The notes under the pieces were generated by a model. That model was not told the DNA's origin and did no database searches. It worked only from the letters and a program-made list of their open reading frames with translations. From Archangium violaceum (GTDB lineage: Bacteria > Myxococcota > Myxococcia > Myxococcales > Myxococcaceae), in contig NZ_CP069338.1 in the NCBI RefSeq assembly GCF_016859125.1, positions 62,001 to 126,000 on the forward strand: 64,000 nucleotides of DNA, written 5' to 3'. Shown here piece after piece: positions 52,456-61,342 of the stretch. The position numbers were made by a program, and so were the translations under genes. Position 1 is the stretch's first letter. Each line of letters starts with the position of its first letter.

Positions 52456-53140
52456 TCACGCCGCTCCGGCGTCCAACTCCTGTTGCGTGGGAATGCGAAT
52501 CAACACGCGCAGCCCACGCGATTGATTCTCCAACCAGGCCTCCGCATCCTGCCGGGTCGCGAAGGACTGGAGGGTCTCCTGGTACGCCTCGAAGCCGTGG
52601 TACTCCCCCACGTGCATGACGAAGTGGAAGGCGATCCTGGCGGTTCGGATGGCCTCGAGTTCCTCGGGTGAGGAAATACGCTGCTCCAACTCGAAATCGA
52701 AGAAGTCGAACTTCGCGCCGTGGCGCGGATGGGGAGGACACACCTCATCATCGGCACCTTCACCTCCCTCCTCCTCGTCCCCTTCCATTCGCGCCAATTC
52801 CTCTCTCGAGGGGAGTCGGAGCAACTTCCGGTGCTCGAGCTCGCGCGAGTAGGCGACGGTGTAGAGAGCATCCGCCGCTCCGATCGTGGCTCCATGGGGC
52901 GGGGTGACTCCGCAGCCAGATATCCGCCTCTTCCTTCGTCGCGAAAGAGAGAACGGGAGTCAGAGGTGCCGAATCGAAGCTCTCGACATAATCCGAGAGT
53001 TCACCTGTCTCCCCGCGTCCGTTGATGAAGTGGAGTGTGAGCCTGCGGTTCTCGAGTGCGCCATGTTGCTCCGAAGTGGATGCATGCTTCTCCACCTCAT
53101 GGAGCCAGGTCAGGGTGCGCTTGATGAGATCAGTTTTCAT
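52456..53140 (-). pseudogene. Frameshifted two-repeat hypothetical gene (interrupted CDS)
   Basis: The first frame runs from ATG 53140 (MKTDLIKRTLTWLHEVEKH) to about 52900 (SFATKEEADIWLRSHPAP). Coding then clearly continues one base out of frame (HGATIGAADALYTVAYSREL, EHRKLLRLPSREELARM ... to the stop at 52456). The span is 685 bp, i.e. 228 codons plus exactly one extra base, so a single +1 event in the G-runs at 52896-52904 explains it. The restored 227-aa protein has two copies of one motif (LHFINGRGETGELSDYVESF / FHFVMHVGEYHGFEAYQETL followed by SFAT-EAWL). The family is unknown. It may be a true pseudogene or a sequencing error. Confidence 0.75.
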
Positions 53141-53280
53141 GTCGCCACGAGCACCACAGGAGCCAGAACGGCACGAGGGCGAGCGGCATGGCGAGCACTC
53201 CCGCAGGCCCCCAACAATAGGATGAGAACCGGCGCGAGCAGCCGATAACCAGATGTGCAGGTGCTTGTGGAGCAGCGCAT
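53137..53280 (-). CDS. 47-aa putative lipoprotein, translationally coupled
   Basis: A short frame from ATG 53280 encodes a basic N-terminus, then YRLLAPVLILLLGACGS, a convincing lipoprotein signal with lipobox LGAC (Cys26), and only ~20 residues of mature Ala/Val/Arg-rich peptide. Its TGA overlaps the ATG of the next gene (ATGA), and it starts 36 bp after the stop of the 420-aa gene, fitting a three-gene unit. The SD is weak, and the signal-like stretch could be fortuitous in GC-rich DNA. Confidence 0.5.
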   Translation of the reverse strand: MRCSTSTCTSGYRLLAPVLILLLGACGSARHAARPRAVLAPVVLVAT

Positions 53281-53316
53281 GGGCGTGTGCCCCGAGGCCA
53301 ACGGAATGCAACGCCC

Positions 53317-54579
53317 TCACGCCGCGGCGGCGTGGTCCAACGAGCGCCAGGTGCCCAGCGCCCAGTCCTGCTCCTCCGGGTCGTCGAAGCTGACGACACA
53401 CAGCGCCCGGTGCTTGCCGGATTCGCACAACGCCGTGAGCCGGCAATCTCCCGGCTCCACGTGCAGCGTGGCCCGTCCTCGCACCCGCTCTCCCTGGTGC
53501 TGGAACTCGTACGCCATCTTCTCCTCGGGACCGGGCGCGATGCCCTTCACGTCCTCCAGCGGGACGAAGCGCACGCTGCGGCGGTGATCCCTCGCCACCC
53601 AGCTCCCGTCCGCCAGGCGCTCCTCCGCCAACGAGCCCGGGATGCGAATCTCCCAGCCCTCGGGCAGGGTCACCTGCACCGCGCCACGCCGGTACCCGAT
53701 GAGCGGACCCGGAGGCGCGGCGATGGCCCGCCGGGAGACCTCCTCCGCCAACGTGCCCCCGATGCCGAGGTACCCCAACACCTGCTGCCACTCGCGCCAC
53801 GGGTAGGCCAGCTCCGGATCCTCCCTCCACGCAGACTCCAGCAGCCGCGCCACGTCCCGGAAGAGGTGACGCTCCTCCTCGAGCAACGGTGGGCGCCACA
53901 CCATCTCCGTCCAGATGCGGCTGAGCGCGCGGCCCAGCTTCGTCGGAGCGCCCAGGCCCGGCTCCCACCACGGGAAGATGTCCTGACCGCGCCGGGGATC
54001 CTCGTGCACGGCGCGCAGCCACTCCTCGTTGCGCGGTCCCAGCGGCGTCAGCAGGGCACCGGGGTACTCGAAGCCGTGCCCGGCCCGCAGCGAGAGCGCC
54101 GCGCCCGAGTGGCCCTGTCTCCGGAACTCCAGCGCCCGCCCGGCCATGTTCCCCAGCCATGCGAGCATGCGCGGGGCGATCTCGCTCGCATCCCCCGTGT
54201 GGAAATACCCCGTGGGGTCCCCCACTCCCGCGACGGTGAGCGCCGGGTCGGCCCAGTCCACCTGGAGCGCGTCCCCCAGCGCATGGAGCAGATCGCAGAG
54301 GTAGCGGTGATAGCCGGGCCCCACCATGGAGGTATTGGCCGAGACGACGACCCGCCCCTTCCCAGCGGCCACGATGGCCACGTCCTCCGCGGCCGGGTGC
54401 AGGCGCAGGAACAGGATGGGTCCCTGGGGGCCATCCACCGTGCGCGAGCCCTCCAGCAACTCCCCCGCCGCCTCATGAATCCAGCGCTCCACCCGCCGCA
54501 GCCAGGGCCGGGGAGCCTCGGGCGCACTGAAGAGCTCCTCTCTTCCGTACCAGCCTGCCAGCAGCAGCTTCACTCCCAT
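53317..54579 (-). CDS. Hypothetical protein (not recognised)
   Basis: 420 aa from ATG 54579, which has GAGGAG eight bases upstream. Soluble, no signal peptide. The N-terminal half includes AAEDVAIVAAGKGRVVVSAN, GPGYHRYLCDLLHALGDAL and GDPTGYFHTGDASEIAPRML. The C-terminal half (~300-415) has LPEGWEIRIPGSLAEERLAD, DHRRSVRFVPLED and LCVVSFDDPEEQDWALGTW, resembling a beta-rich domain that compares paired strands. It is the first gene of the minus-strand unit with the small lipoprotein and the frameshifted gene. Function is unknown; it could be an effector or immunity-like protein, but nothing in the sequence decides. Confidence 0.72.
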   Translation of the reverse strand: MGVKLLLAGWYGREELFSAPEAPRPWLRRVERWIHEAAGELLEGSRTVDGPQGPILFLRLHPAAEDVAIVAAGKGRVVVSANTSMVGPGYHRYLCDLLHALGDALQVDWADPALTVAGVGDPTGYFHTGDASEIAPRMLAWLGNMAGRALEFRRQGHSGAALSLRAGHGFEYPGALLTPLGPRNEEWLRAVHEDPRRGQDIFPWWEPGLGAPTKLGRALSRIWTEMVWRPPLLEEERHLFRDVARLLESAWREDPELAYPWREWQQVLGYLGIGGTLAEEVSRRAIAAPPGPLIGYRRGAVQVTLPEGWEIRIPGSLAEERLADGSWVARDHRRSVRFVPLEDVKGIAPGPEEKMAYEFQHQGERVRGRATLHVEPGDCRLTALCESGKHRALCVVSFDDPEEQDWALGTWRSLDHAAAA

Positions 54580-54724
54580 CGCGTCCACTCCTCTCCCACG
54601 GGCCGGGCCTCCATCTCAACGCAACGGGTGGAGTGCGGGGAATATGTCTCGGAACTCGCGGCAATCCACGCTTCCGTGGCGCGAAGAGCCGGGGGCGAGG
54701 AGCCGGACGGGCGCTCGGAGGGCC

Positions 54725-55318
54725 TCACTCCCAACGGAAGTGGTAGTCGACGTCGAGCGGCGCCAGACGATGCCCCTCCACCACGAGCTCCTGGGCCGTC
54801 GAACGCTCCATCGCGGCGGTGAGGACGCCCAGGTTGTACTCCAGGGGCATGAAGTCCCGGCGCGCCTTCAGCCGAGCCTCCTTCTCCCCGAGCCGCTCCA
54901 CGGTGCGCTCGCCGTAGCTCAACGAGGCCCGGAATGAGTTGGGAAAGCTCGCGAGCAACCGCTGTGGATCATTTCCCGCGAGCGCCAACATCGTCTTGCC
55001 CACGGTGGACTGGAAGAAGTCCTCCGTGGCCCGCCTCCCGAGCAGGCGCAGCACGGCGTCCCTCCCCCCCTGTGTCGGGCCGAGCAGCTCCGCGGCGGTG
55101 AAGACGGCCTTGAGCAGATCCGTCACCGGGTAGCTGAAGAAGTCCACGAACCGCTTCTCCCCGGCGGCCACGAAGCACTGCCTCCGGACCTCCTCGTCTC
55201 CGAGCGCGCTCACCGCGTCGAGCAGGCCGTTGAAGAACATGCCGCGGCAGGTGTCCGCGGGGGTGGCCAGGGTCAGCAGTTGCTCCAGGCCGGGGGCGGG
55301 GATGGGGGCGCCGGTCAC
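54725..55318 (-). CDS. DUF2378 family protein (Myxococcus paralogous family TIGR02265)
   Basis: 197 aa from a GTG at 55318 (residues TGAPIPAPGLEQLLTLATPA follow). Characteristic elements of this myxobacterial family: CRGMFFNGLLDAVSALGDEE, FVDFFSYPVTDLLKAVFTAA, LRLLGRRATEDFFQSTVGKT, LASFPNSFRASLSYGERTVE and a C-terminal VDYHFRWE. Members are restricted to Myxococcales and occur in many copies; their function is unknown. It lies 37 bp downstream of the acyl-CoA synthetase gene on the same strand, so it may share its transcript. Confidence 0.85.
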   Translation of the reverse strand: MTGAPIPAPGLEQLLTLATPADTCRGMFFNGLLDAVSALGDEEVRRQCFVAAGEKRFVDFFSYPVTDLLKAVFTAAELLGPTQGGRDAVLRLLGRRATEDFFQSTVGKTMLALAGNDPQRLLASFPNSFRASLSYGERTVERLGEKEARLKARRDFMPLEYNLGVLTAAMERSTAQELVVEGHRLAPLDVDYHFRWE

Positions 55319-55355
55319 GATGGGAGTATTAGAGCGCAAAACCCCGCGCCCCGGG

Positions 55356-56996
55356 TCATGCCGTGCGGATGGACGCCGCGCCCTCCAGCCCCAGCTCAAC
55401 CACAGCTACTTCCCTCATGCGGAATTTCTGGATTTTTCCAGTTACCGTCATGGGGAATTCGTCCACGAACTTCCAGTAGCGGGGAATCTTGAAGGTGGAG
55501 ATGCGGCCCGTGCAGAAGCGGACGAGCTCCTCCTGGGTGAGCGAGGTCCCGGGCTTCGTCTTCACCCAGGCCATCACCTCCTCGCCGTACTTCTCACTGG
55601 GCACGCCGATCACCTGGGCCTCGCTGACGCCCGGGTGCGTGTGGAGGAACTCCTCGATCTCGCGCGGGTACACGTTCTCACCGCCGCGGATGATCATGTC
55701 CTTGATGCGGCCGACGATCCTCACGTAGCCGTCCTCGTCCATGGTCGCGAGATCGCCGGTGTGCATCCAGCCGGCCGCGTCGATGGAGTTGCGGGTGGCC
55801 TCGGGGTTGTTCCAGTAGCCGAGCATCACGCTGTAGGCCCGCGTGCACAGCTCTCCGGGCGAGCCACGAGGCACCACCGCGCCCGTCGCGGGGTCGACGA
55901 TCTTCACCTCCACGTGCGGGTGCACCCGGCCCACGGTGGAGACACGCTTGTCCAGGGGATCGTCCAACGAGCTCTGCGTGGACACGGGCGAGGTCTCCGT
56001 CATGCCGTAGCAGATGGTGACCTCCCGCATGTTCATGCGCGACTGCACCTTCTTCATCACCTCGATGGGGCACGGCGAGCCCGCCATGATGCCGGTGCGC
56101 AGCGAGGAGAAGTCGAACTCGCCGAAGCGCGGATGATCCAGCTCCGCGATGAACATGGTGGGCACGCCGTAGAGCGCGGTGCAGCGCTCGGCGCCCACCG
56201 TCTGCATCACCGCGAGCGGCTCGAACGCCTCGGCCGGAATCACCATGGTCGAGCCGTGGGAGGTGCAGGCCAGGTTGCCCATCACCATGCCGAAGCAGTG
56301 GTAGAAGGGCACGGGGATGCAGACGCGGTCCTCGGCCCCGAGGCGCAGCGCCTCGCCCACGAAGAAGCCGTTGTTGAGGACGTTGTGGTGGCTGAGCGTG
56401 GCGCCCTTGGGGAAGCCCGTCGTGCCGGACGTGTACTGGATGTTGATGGGCTCGTCGAACTGGAGCGAGGCCTCGCGCGCCGCGAGCAGGCTCTCGCTCA
56501 CGTGGGTGCCGTTCTTCAGCAGCAGCTCCCAGTCATCCTCCATCACCAGCGCGACGCGCAGCTCGGGGCAGCGCGGGCGAACCTCCTCGAGCATCTTCCG
56601 GTAGTCCGTCTGGCGGAAGCCGCGCGAGAGCAGCAGCACGCTGGTGCCGGACTGCTTGAGCGCGTACTCCAGCTCCGCCGACTTGTAGGCGGGGTTGAGG
56701 TTCACCAGGATGGCGCCGATGCGGGCCAGGGCGTACTGGGTCACCACCCACTCGAAGCGATTGGGAGACCAGAGTCCCACCCGGTCCCCCTTCTCCACGC
56801 CGAACGCCAGCAGGCCCAGGGCCACCCGCGTCGTCTGCTCCCAGAGCTGGTTCCACGTGGCGCGGTAGCCCTGTGAGACGACGACGAGCGCCTCGCGCTC
56901 ACCATGACTCTCGACGGTGCGGCGCAGGTTCTGGCCGATGGTCTCCCCGAGCAACGGGGTGGTGCTGGTTCCGTGGACGTAGGAAGGAGAAGGCAT
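55356..56996 (-). CDS. Medium/long-chain acyl-CoA synthetase (AMP-binding)
   Basis: 546 aa from ATG 56996 ([20 protein letters not shown]). It activates a fatty acid to acyl-CoA via acyl-AMP. Motifs: [20 protein letters not shown] (P-loop), [80 protein letters not shown] and the catalytic Lys in [13 protein letters not shown]. Size and motif order match the LcfB/YngI-type subfamily. Chain-length preference is not readable. No beta-oxidation partner genes are adjacent. Confidence 0.92.
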   Translation of the reverse strand: MPSPSYVHGTSTTPLLGETIGQNLRRTVESHGEREALVVVSQGYRATWNQLWEQTTRVALGLLAFGVEKGDRVGLWSPNRFEWVVTQYALARIGAILVNLNPAYKSAELEYALKQSGTSVLLLSRGFRQTDYRKMLEEVRPRCPELRVALVMEDDWELLLKNGTHVSESLLAAREASLQFDEPINIQYTSGTTGFPKGATLSHHNVLNNGFFVGEALRLGAEDRVCIPVPFYHCFGMVMGNLACTSHGSTMVIPAEAFEPLAVMQTVGAERCTALYGVPTMFIAELDHPRFGEFDFSSLRTGIMAGSPCPIEVMKKVQSRMNMREVTICYGMTETSPVSTQSSLDDPLDKRVSTVGRVHPHVEVKIVDPATGAVVPRGSPGELCTRAYSVMLGYWNNPEATRNSIDAAGWMHTGDLATMDEDGYVRIVGRIKDMIIRGGENVYPREIEEFLHTHPGVSEAQVIGVPSEKYGEEVMAWVKTKPGTSLTQEELVRFCTGRISTFKIPRYWKFVDEFPMTVTGKIQKFRMREVAVVELGLEGAASIRTA

Positions 56997-57068
56997 GGCC
57001 GATGATGTTCGCGAGCCGGCCCGGCTCGCAAGCACGTCCCCTTCAACGCACCGCGCAACTCTTGCGCG

Positions 57069-58880
57069 TCAGTCGCAGCGGTAGCAGAGCGTCCGAGAGC
57101 CGCTCGACACCCACGGGGCGGCGTAGTCCCGGCAGACCTTGTCGGGCCGGGCCTGGAGCTTCCGGACGACGTCCGCCAGCGGCGTGTGGTTGTCATCGGA
57201 GACGCGCTGGTAGCCCTCCCAATCCGTCGCGGAGGCCTCCCAGAAGACACAGAGGCCCGGCCCCTCCCTCACCTGCCCCTGGCTGAACAGCGGCCAGTGT
57301 CCGCCGCTGGCGGACCAGTCATCTGGCACCCAGCCCAACGCGACGTTGGAGAAGTTCGACCGGGGCCAGGAGGGAGTCAGCAGTCCACCGAAGCGCTTGC
57401 CCTCGTCACGCAGCACCCGCCGGATGATCGCGGTGGCTCCTCGGTCCTCCAGCGCCTCCATCGTCTGGAAGGGGGGCTCGCCGCGCACGCGCTCCCAGTA
57501 GCTCGGCTCGTAGACCTCGTAGGCCCGGCCCCACTCGCGCGTCACCTCGAAGAGCCCGATGGCGGCGAGCACCGCCAGTGCGAGCTCCCAGCGCCATGCG
57601 CGCGCCAGCCCCTTCTGGAACACCGCCCCCATCCGGATGCTGGTGACGAACAGGGCCACGCACAGCAGCAGCACCACGCCGTGCAGGCCGTACTTGAGGA
57701 AGTAGTACTCGAGGGGCAGCCCCGCCTTCTTGTAGGCGAACTGCACCAGCGCGTTGACCCCACAGAACAGCAGGGCGAAGTCGAGCAGCCGCCGCTCGAC
57801 GGAGTCCTCGCGAGGGGAGAGGAAGCGCACCGCCAGGAGCCCCGCCAGCGTCCACCACTGCACCCGCAGCGCGCGCACGTGCGAGTGGATCCGGATGCCG
57901 CCGACGAGCGACGCCAGGGGAAGGAGCCGCCAGTACGCGTACGCGGCGGCCCCGAGCAACCCGAGCCCCACGAGCCAGGCCCCCCAGCGGTACCTCGGGC
58001 CGAACGAGCGGGTCCCCTCCACCAGGACGAGCACCCCGCAGGTGAAGAGGAAGTCCCCGAGGTTCAGCCCGTAGGTGAACCGATAGAACACCGTGAACAC
58101 GGCGAGCGCGCCGCAGCGCACCCAGACCGAGCGCGGAAGGCCATAGGCGAGCCACGCCAGCACGAGGGGCACCAGCCCGAAGAGATGGCCATAGAAGCCA
58201 TCCGCCTGGTGGTAGTGCAGCAACCGCAGCAGCAGGAACGGCCACGCCGCGGCGGTGGCCACCAACAGGACGACCTGCGCCGCCACCTGCGCGCGGCCCG
58301 AGCGCCAGAGCCGCCCGGCGACGGACTCGACTCCCGCGGCGAGCGCCACGGCGATGACCGCGGGCACGAGGTAGAAACCGGCGCGGAAGCTGGTGAACGC
58401 ATCCAGGCCGAAGAGCCACTCCAGCCCGTACGTCACCGTGTGGAAGAGGATGAAGCCCTGGTAGACGTGGGGCTCATGGGACACGAAGTCGGCCCGGAGC
58501 GCGACGTGGTTGCCCGCGTCCCCTCCCCCGACCGAGACCAGTCCCTCCATGGCCGGGATGCCCAGCATCCGCCACGTCAGCCCCAACGCCGTGGCGACGT
58601 AGAGCGCCTGGAGGATCGCCAGTGGTACGTGCGTGGGCCAGGGTCGCTCCCGCGAGACAACCTTCCACGTGAGCCCGGCTACACCCGCCACGCCCACGAG
58701 GGCTCCCACCCACAGAGGCAGACCCAGCGCCGCCCGGAACACGCCCGCCAGGGCTCCTGGCAGCAGCCACAGGAGCGCCAGGAAGAACAGCGTGCCGAGC
58801 CCACGGGGTGGTACCGGAAGAGAGGAGGAGGGCTTCACGTCGACGGTGTCCACCGGCGGCGCCCTATACCACCGCGGCAT
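57069..58880 (-). CDS. Polytopic membrane protein, possible glycosyltransferase-C-like or sugar-lipid processing
   Basis: 603 aa from ATG 58880. About 12 hydrophobic segments in the first ~440 residues (e.g. LGTLFFLALLWLLPGALAGV, LPLWVGALVGVAGVAGLTWK, WPLAILQALYVATALGL-region, GLHGVVLLLCVALFVTSIRM), then a ~150-residue soluble C-terminal domain ending in two Cys (SGSRTLCYRCD). An early luminal loop has GGGDAGNHVALRADF and YQGFILFHTVTYGLEWLF, recalling GT-C-type topology with acidic first-loop residues, but the family is not certain. Divergent from the GT2/DUF2304 pair, 92 bp apart, which supports a glycan or lipid-sugar context. Confidence 0.75.
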   Translation of the reverse strand: MPRWYRAPPVDTVDVKPSSSLPVPPRGLGTLFFLALLWLLPGALAGVFRAALGLPLWVGALVGVAGVAGLTWKVVSRERPWPTHVPLAILQALYVATALGLTWRMLGIPAMEGLVSVGGGDAGNHVALRADFVSHEPHVYQGFILFHTVTYGLEWLFGLDAFTSFRAGFYLVPAVIAVALAAGVESVAGRLWRSGRAQVAAQVVLLVATAAAWPFLLLRLLHYHQADGFYGHLFGLVPLVLAWLAYGLPRSVWVRCGALAVFTVFYRFTYGLNLGDFLFTCGVLVLVEGTRSFGPRYRWGAWLVGLGLLGAAAYAYWRLLPLASLVGGIRIHSHVRALRVQWWTLAGLLAVRFLSPREDSVERRLLDFALLFCGVNALVQFAYKKAGLPLEYYFLKYGLHGVVLLLCVALFVTSIRMGAVFQKGLARAWRWELALAVLAAIGLFEVTREWGRAYEVYEPSYWERVRGEPPFQTMEALEDRGATAIIRRVLRDEGKRFGGLLTPSWPRSNFSNVALGWVPDDWSASGGHWPLFSQGQVREGPGLCVFWEASATDWEGYQRVSDDNHTPLADVVRKLQARPDKVCRDYAAPWVSSGSRTLCYRCD

Positions 58881-58972
58881 TCGGTGTGTCACATCTTCAC
58901 GCACATGACGTCCGAGCATCCGAGCGCATCCCCTCTATTGCCCGAGGGGAGTTTCTCGGCGAGAAGGTGGCC

Positions 58973-59668
58973 ATGGAAGCGGGGACCCTCATCATCCTGC
59001 TGGCCTACAACGAAGAGGCCTGCATCGCCGATGTCGTCGCCGAGCTCCGGCGGGAGCTGCCCGGCATCGACGTGGCCGTGGTGGACGACGGCTCGCGCGA
59101 CCAGACGTCGGAGCGGGCGTACGCGGCGGGAGCCCACGTGGTGCGTCACCCCATCAACCTCGGGGTGGCGGCGGCCGAGGCCACCGGTCTGCTGTACGCG
59201 CTGCGCCACGGGTACTCGCGCGCGGTGCGCATGGATGGGGATGGTCAGCATGATCCGCACAGCGTCCCCGCGATGCTGAAGGCCCTGGAGCAGGGCGCGG
59301 AGCTGGTGGTGGGGAGCCGCTTCGCCGGGGTGGCCAGCTTCCGCTCCACGTGGCTGCGCCGCTTCGGCAGCAGGCTCATCTCCGGGCTGCTCTCGTCGCT
59401 GTGCAAGCAGCGCATCACCGACCCGACGTCGGGCTTCCGCGGCTTCGGTCCCAGGGCCATGCGCTTCTTCTCCACGCGCTTCCCACATGACTACCCGGAA
59501 CCGGAGAGCGTGCTGATGGCGTCGCGGCAGCACTTCCCCATCGTGGAGGTGCCCGTGAGGATGCGCTCGCGGCGCGCGGGGGCGAGCTCCCTCACCGCCT
59601 GGCGGTCGACCTTCTACATGGCCAAGGTGTCGTTCGCGCTCTTCATGGAGCGCTTCCGGGCGGTCTGA
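58973..59668 (+). CDS. Family 2 glycosyltransferase (polyprenyl-phosphate sugar transferase-like)
   Basis: 231 aa from ATG 58973; upstream in-frame codons lack family character. GT-A fold: LIILLAYNEEACIADVVAEL, VAVVDDGSRDQTSE (nucleotide Asp), NLGVAAAEATGLLYAL, RMDGDGQHDP (DxD-like), VVGSRFAG, DPTSGFRGFGPRAMRFF and VPVRMRSRRAGASSL. This is the dolichyl-phosphate mannose synthase-like subgroup without C-terminal membrane helices. The DUF2304 gene starts 2 bp after the stop, a common pairing. Likely makes an undecaprenyl-linked sugar for an envelope glycan. Confidence 0.9.
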   Translation: MEAGTLIILLAYNEEACIADVVAELRRELPGIDVAVVDDGSRDQTSERAYAAGAHVVRHPINLGVAAAEATGLLYALRHGYSRAVRMDGDGQHDPHSVPAMLKALEQGAELVVGSRFAGVASFRSTWLRRFGSRLISGLLSSLCKQRITDPTSGFRGFGPRAMRFFSTRFPHDYPEPESVLMASRQHFPIVEVPVRMRSRRAGASSLTAWRSTFYMAKVSFALFMERFRAV

Positions 59669-59670
59669 GC

Positions 59671-60048
59671 ATGAGCCGTTCCAGCATCATCGTCCTCATC
59701 TTCTCGGCCGTGTTCGCCCTGGCCGTCCTGCTGTCGGCGCGGCGCCGCCGCACGTCGGAGCACCACACCTTCAGCTGGCTGCTCGTCTCCGTGCTGACGG
59801 CCTGCCTGGCGCTCTGGCGCAATGTCATCGACGCCCTCTCCAGCGCGATGGGCATCTACTATCCGCCCTCGGCGCTCTTCGCGATCGTGTGCGCCGGGCT
59901 GCTCTGGCTCCTCTTCCGCTTGAGCCTCCAGGTGGCCGAGCAGCGCAAGCAGATCCAACGGCTGGCGCAGGAGCTCGCCGTGCTGTCCGCGCAACACCCG
60001 TCCCTGGCGGAGCGTGTCACCCCGGAGACGCCAGGCTCCGCGGATTAG
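59671..60048 (+). CDS. DUF2304 small membrane protein, GT2 partner
   Basis: 125 aa. Three hydrophobic helices (IIVLIFSAVFALAVLLSARR, TFSWLLVSVLTACLALWRNV, ALFAIVCAGLLWLLFRLSLQ) then a cytoplasmic coiled coil (VAEQRKQIQRLAQELAVLSA). DUF2304 proteins usually follow GT2 genes and are thought to anchor or assist them in lipid-linked sugar transfer; the 2-bp spacing here fits. Direct function is unproven. Confidence 0.85.
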   Translation: MSRSSIIVLIFSAVFALAVLLSARRRRTSEHHTFSWLLVSVLTACLALWRNVIDALSSAMGIYYPPSALFAIVCAGLLWLLFRLSLQVAEQRKQIQRLAQELAVLSAQHPSLAERVTPETPGSAD

Positions 60049-60083
60049 CCCGCCTCCTCGCCGGGCGACCGGGCCCCTCCCGG

Positions 60084-60107
60084 GTCGACGGATCGACGGG
60101 TCGACGG
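60084..60107. repeat. 8-bp tandem repeat (three units) after DUF2304
   Basis: GTCGACGG, ATCGACGG, GTCGACGG follow one another directly, just after a GACCGGGCCCCTCCCGGGTC hairpin-like stretch that could end the GT2/DUF2304 transcript. Confidence 0.5.
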
Positions 60108-60189
60108 CGGTCTCCCTCTCCGGGGATGGGTAGCCGAGCAGCCGCCCCCACCCCGCCCCCTTGCCGTGGGTGCGAGCCGATCAAGACCT

Positions 60190-60203
60190 TGAGATCGATC
60201 TCA
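60190..60203. promoter_or_regulatory. Perfect 14-bp palindrome upstream of the first BON gene
   Basis: TGAGATCGATCTCA is self-complementary and ends 20 bp before ATG 60224, just before the AAGGAGG ribosome-binding site (60212-60218). It is a candidate operator for the BON-domain genes; position is the only evidence. Confidence 0.45.
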
Positions 60204-60223
60204 CATACCCCAAGGAGGCGGTG

Positions 60224-61303
60224 ATGGCCGACAGGCGGCGGCATGGCATCGAGCGACAGGGACTGGGCCAGGACCCGGAACGCGGCAACCGGCGAGACGT
60301 GAAGGAGCGCGGGCGGGACATGGGACGCATGCGGGAATTCCGAGGAGATGACCGGGGACCGGGCCGCGGCTCCCGCGAGGAGAACCGGGATCGGGGCCGC
60401 TTCGGCGGTGGCGGAGGCATGCGGGGTAGCGGCTTCAGCGATCAAGACGTGGGCCGCTATGGCCGGGGCTACGAGTACGGTGGTGACGAGGACCGGGGCC
60501 GCTTCGACCAGGACAGCCGCGAGGAGTACCACCGGGGTGGATTGATGCGGGGCACCCCGGGGGTGCGCCGCGCCGGTGGTCCGGGCGAGGAGTTCGGCGA
60601 GGGCTTCTGGAGCGAGGTGGCGCGCGAGCGGACCCGGGGTGACTTCGATCGCTACGGCGCCCGCGGCGCCCAGCGCAGCCAGCACTACGACACCGACCAG
60701 TGGGGCCAGGGTCAATACGCCCTGGGCGCCTCGGCGGACCCCGAGGACATGCGTCGCTATGGTTGGGGCCAGGGCTGGAGCCAGGACCAGGGCCGCGACA
60801 ACGCCTTCGGCACCCGTGGCTTCGGCGACGACGACTACCAGCCGCCCCGGATCCAGTCCTCGTTCATCGAGCAACGCCCGCGCACCGGCTACGCCACCAG
60901 CCCCACGCGCGACATGGACCGGGAGATGGGTCACGGCGCCGGCCGTGGTGGCATGCAGGGCGCGTATCCCTACTACGAGCAATCCCCCGAGCTGCCCCGC
61001 CGTCAGGGCCGCGGGCCGCGCAACTACCAGCGCTCGGATGAACGCATCCGCGAGGACATCTGCGAACGGCTGATGCGCGGCTGGATGGATGCCGACGACG
61101 TGGACGTCCGGGTGGAGAAGGGCGAGGTCACCCTCTCCGGCACGGTGAAGAGCCGGGACGAGAAGCGCGCCATCGAGGATCTCGCCGAGGACATCCTCGG
61201 GGTGAAGGACGTCCACAACGAGATCCGCGTCGCCCGCCCCCAGCAGCAGGAGGAACGGCGGGACGAGAACCCGGGCGCGCGGCAGGACCAGATGCTGCAG
61301 TGA
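60224..61303 (+). CDS. BON-domain protein with long Arg/Gly/Asp-rich disordered N-terminus
   Basis: 359 aa; ATG 60224 follows AAGGAGG. Residues 1-~265 are low-complexity and highly charged (R, G, D, Q, Y-rich; e.g. GRYGRGYEYGGDEDRGRFDQ), probably disordered. The C-terminal BON domain (~268-345) reads YQRSDERIREDICERLMRG, DVDVRVEKGEVTLSGTVKSR, KRAIEDLAEDILGVKDVHNE. BON domains in OsmY-like proteins bind phospholipid, but here there is no signal peptide, so a cytoplasmic stress role is likely. It is paralogous to the next gene, 39 bp downstream. Confidence 0.85.
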   Translation: MADRRRHGIERQGLGQDPERGNRRDVKERGRDMGRMREFRGDDRGPGRGSREENRDRGRFGGGGGMRGSGFSDQDVGRYGRGYEYGGDEDRGRFDQDSREEYHRGGLMRGTPGVRRAGGPGEEFGEGFWSEVARERTRGDFDRYGARGAQRSQHYDTDQWGQGQYALGASADPEDMRRYGWGQGWSQDQGRDNAFGTRGFGDDDYQPPRIQSSFIEQRPRTGYATSPTRDMDREMGHGAGRGGMQGAYPYYEQSPELPRRQGRGPRNYQRSDERIREDICERLMRGWMDADDVDVRVEKGEVTLSGTVKSRDEKRAIEDLAEDILGVKDVHNEIRVARPQQQEERRDENPGARQDQMLQ

Positions 61304-61342
61304 GACGGCACCCCACGCATCCGACAGGAGAGGAGTCCACGA

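Noticed and set aside
52760-53130. Independent short gene ending at 52760
   Set aside because: This is only the out-of-frame continuation of the frameshifted gene past the G-runs; its tail (LHRRLLARARAPEV) has no coding character compared with the other frame.
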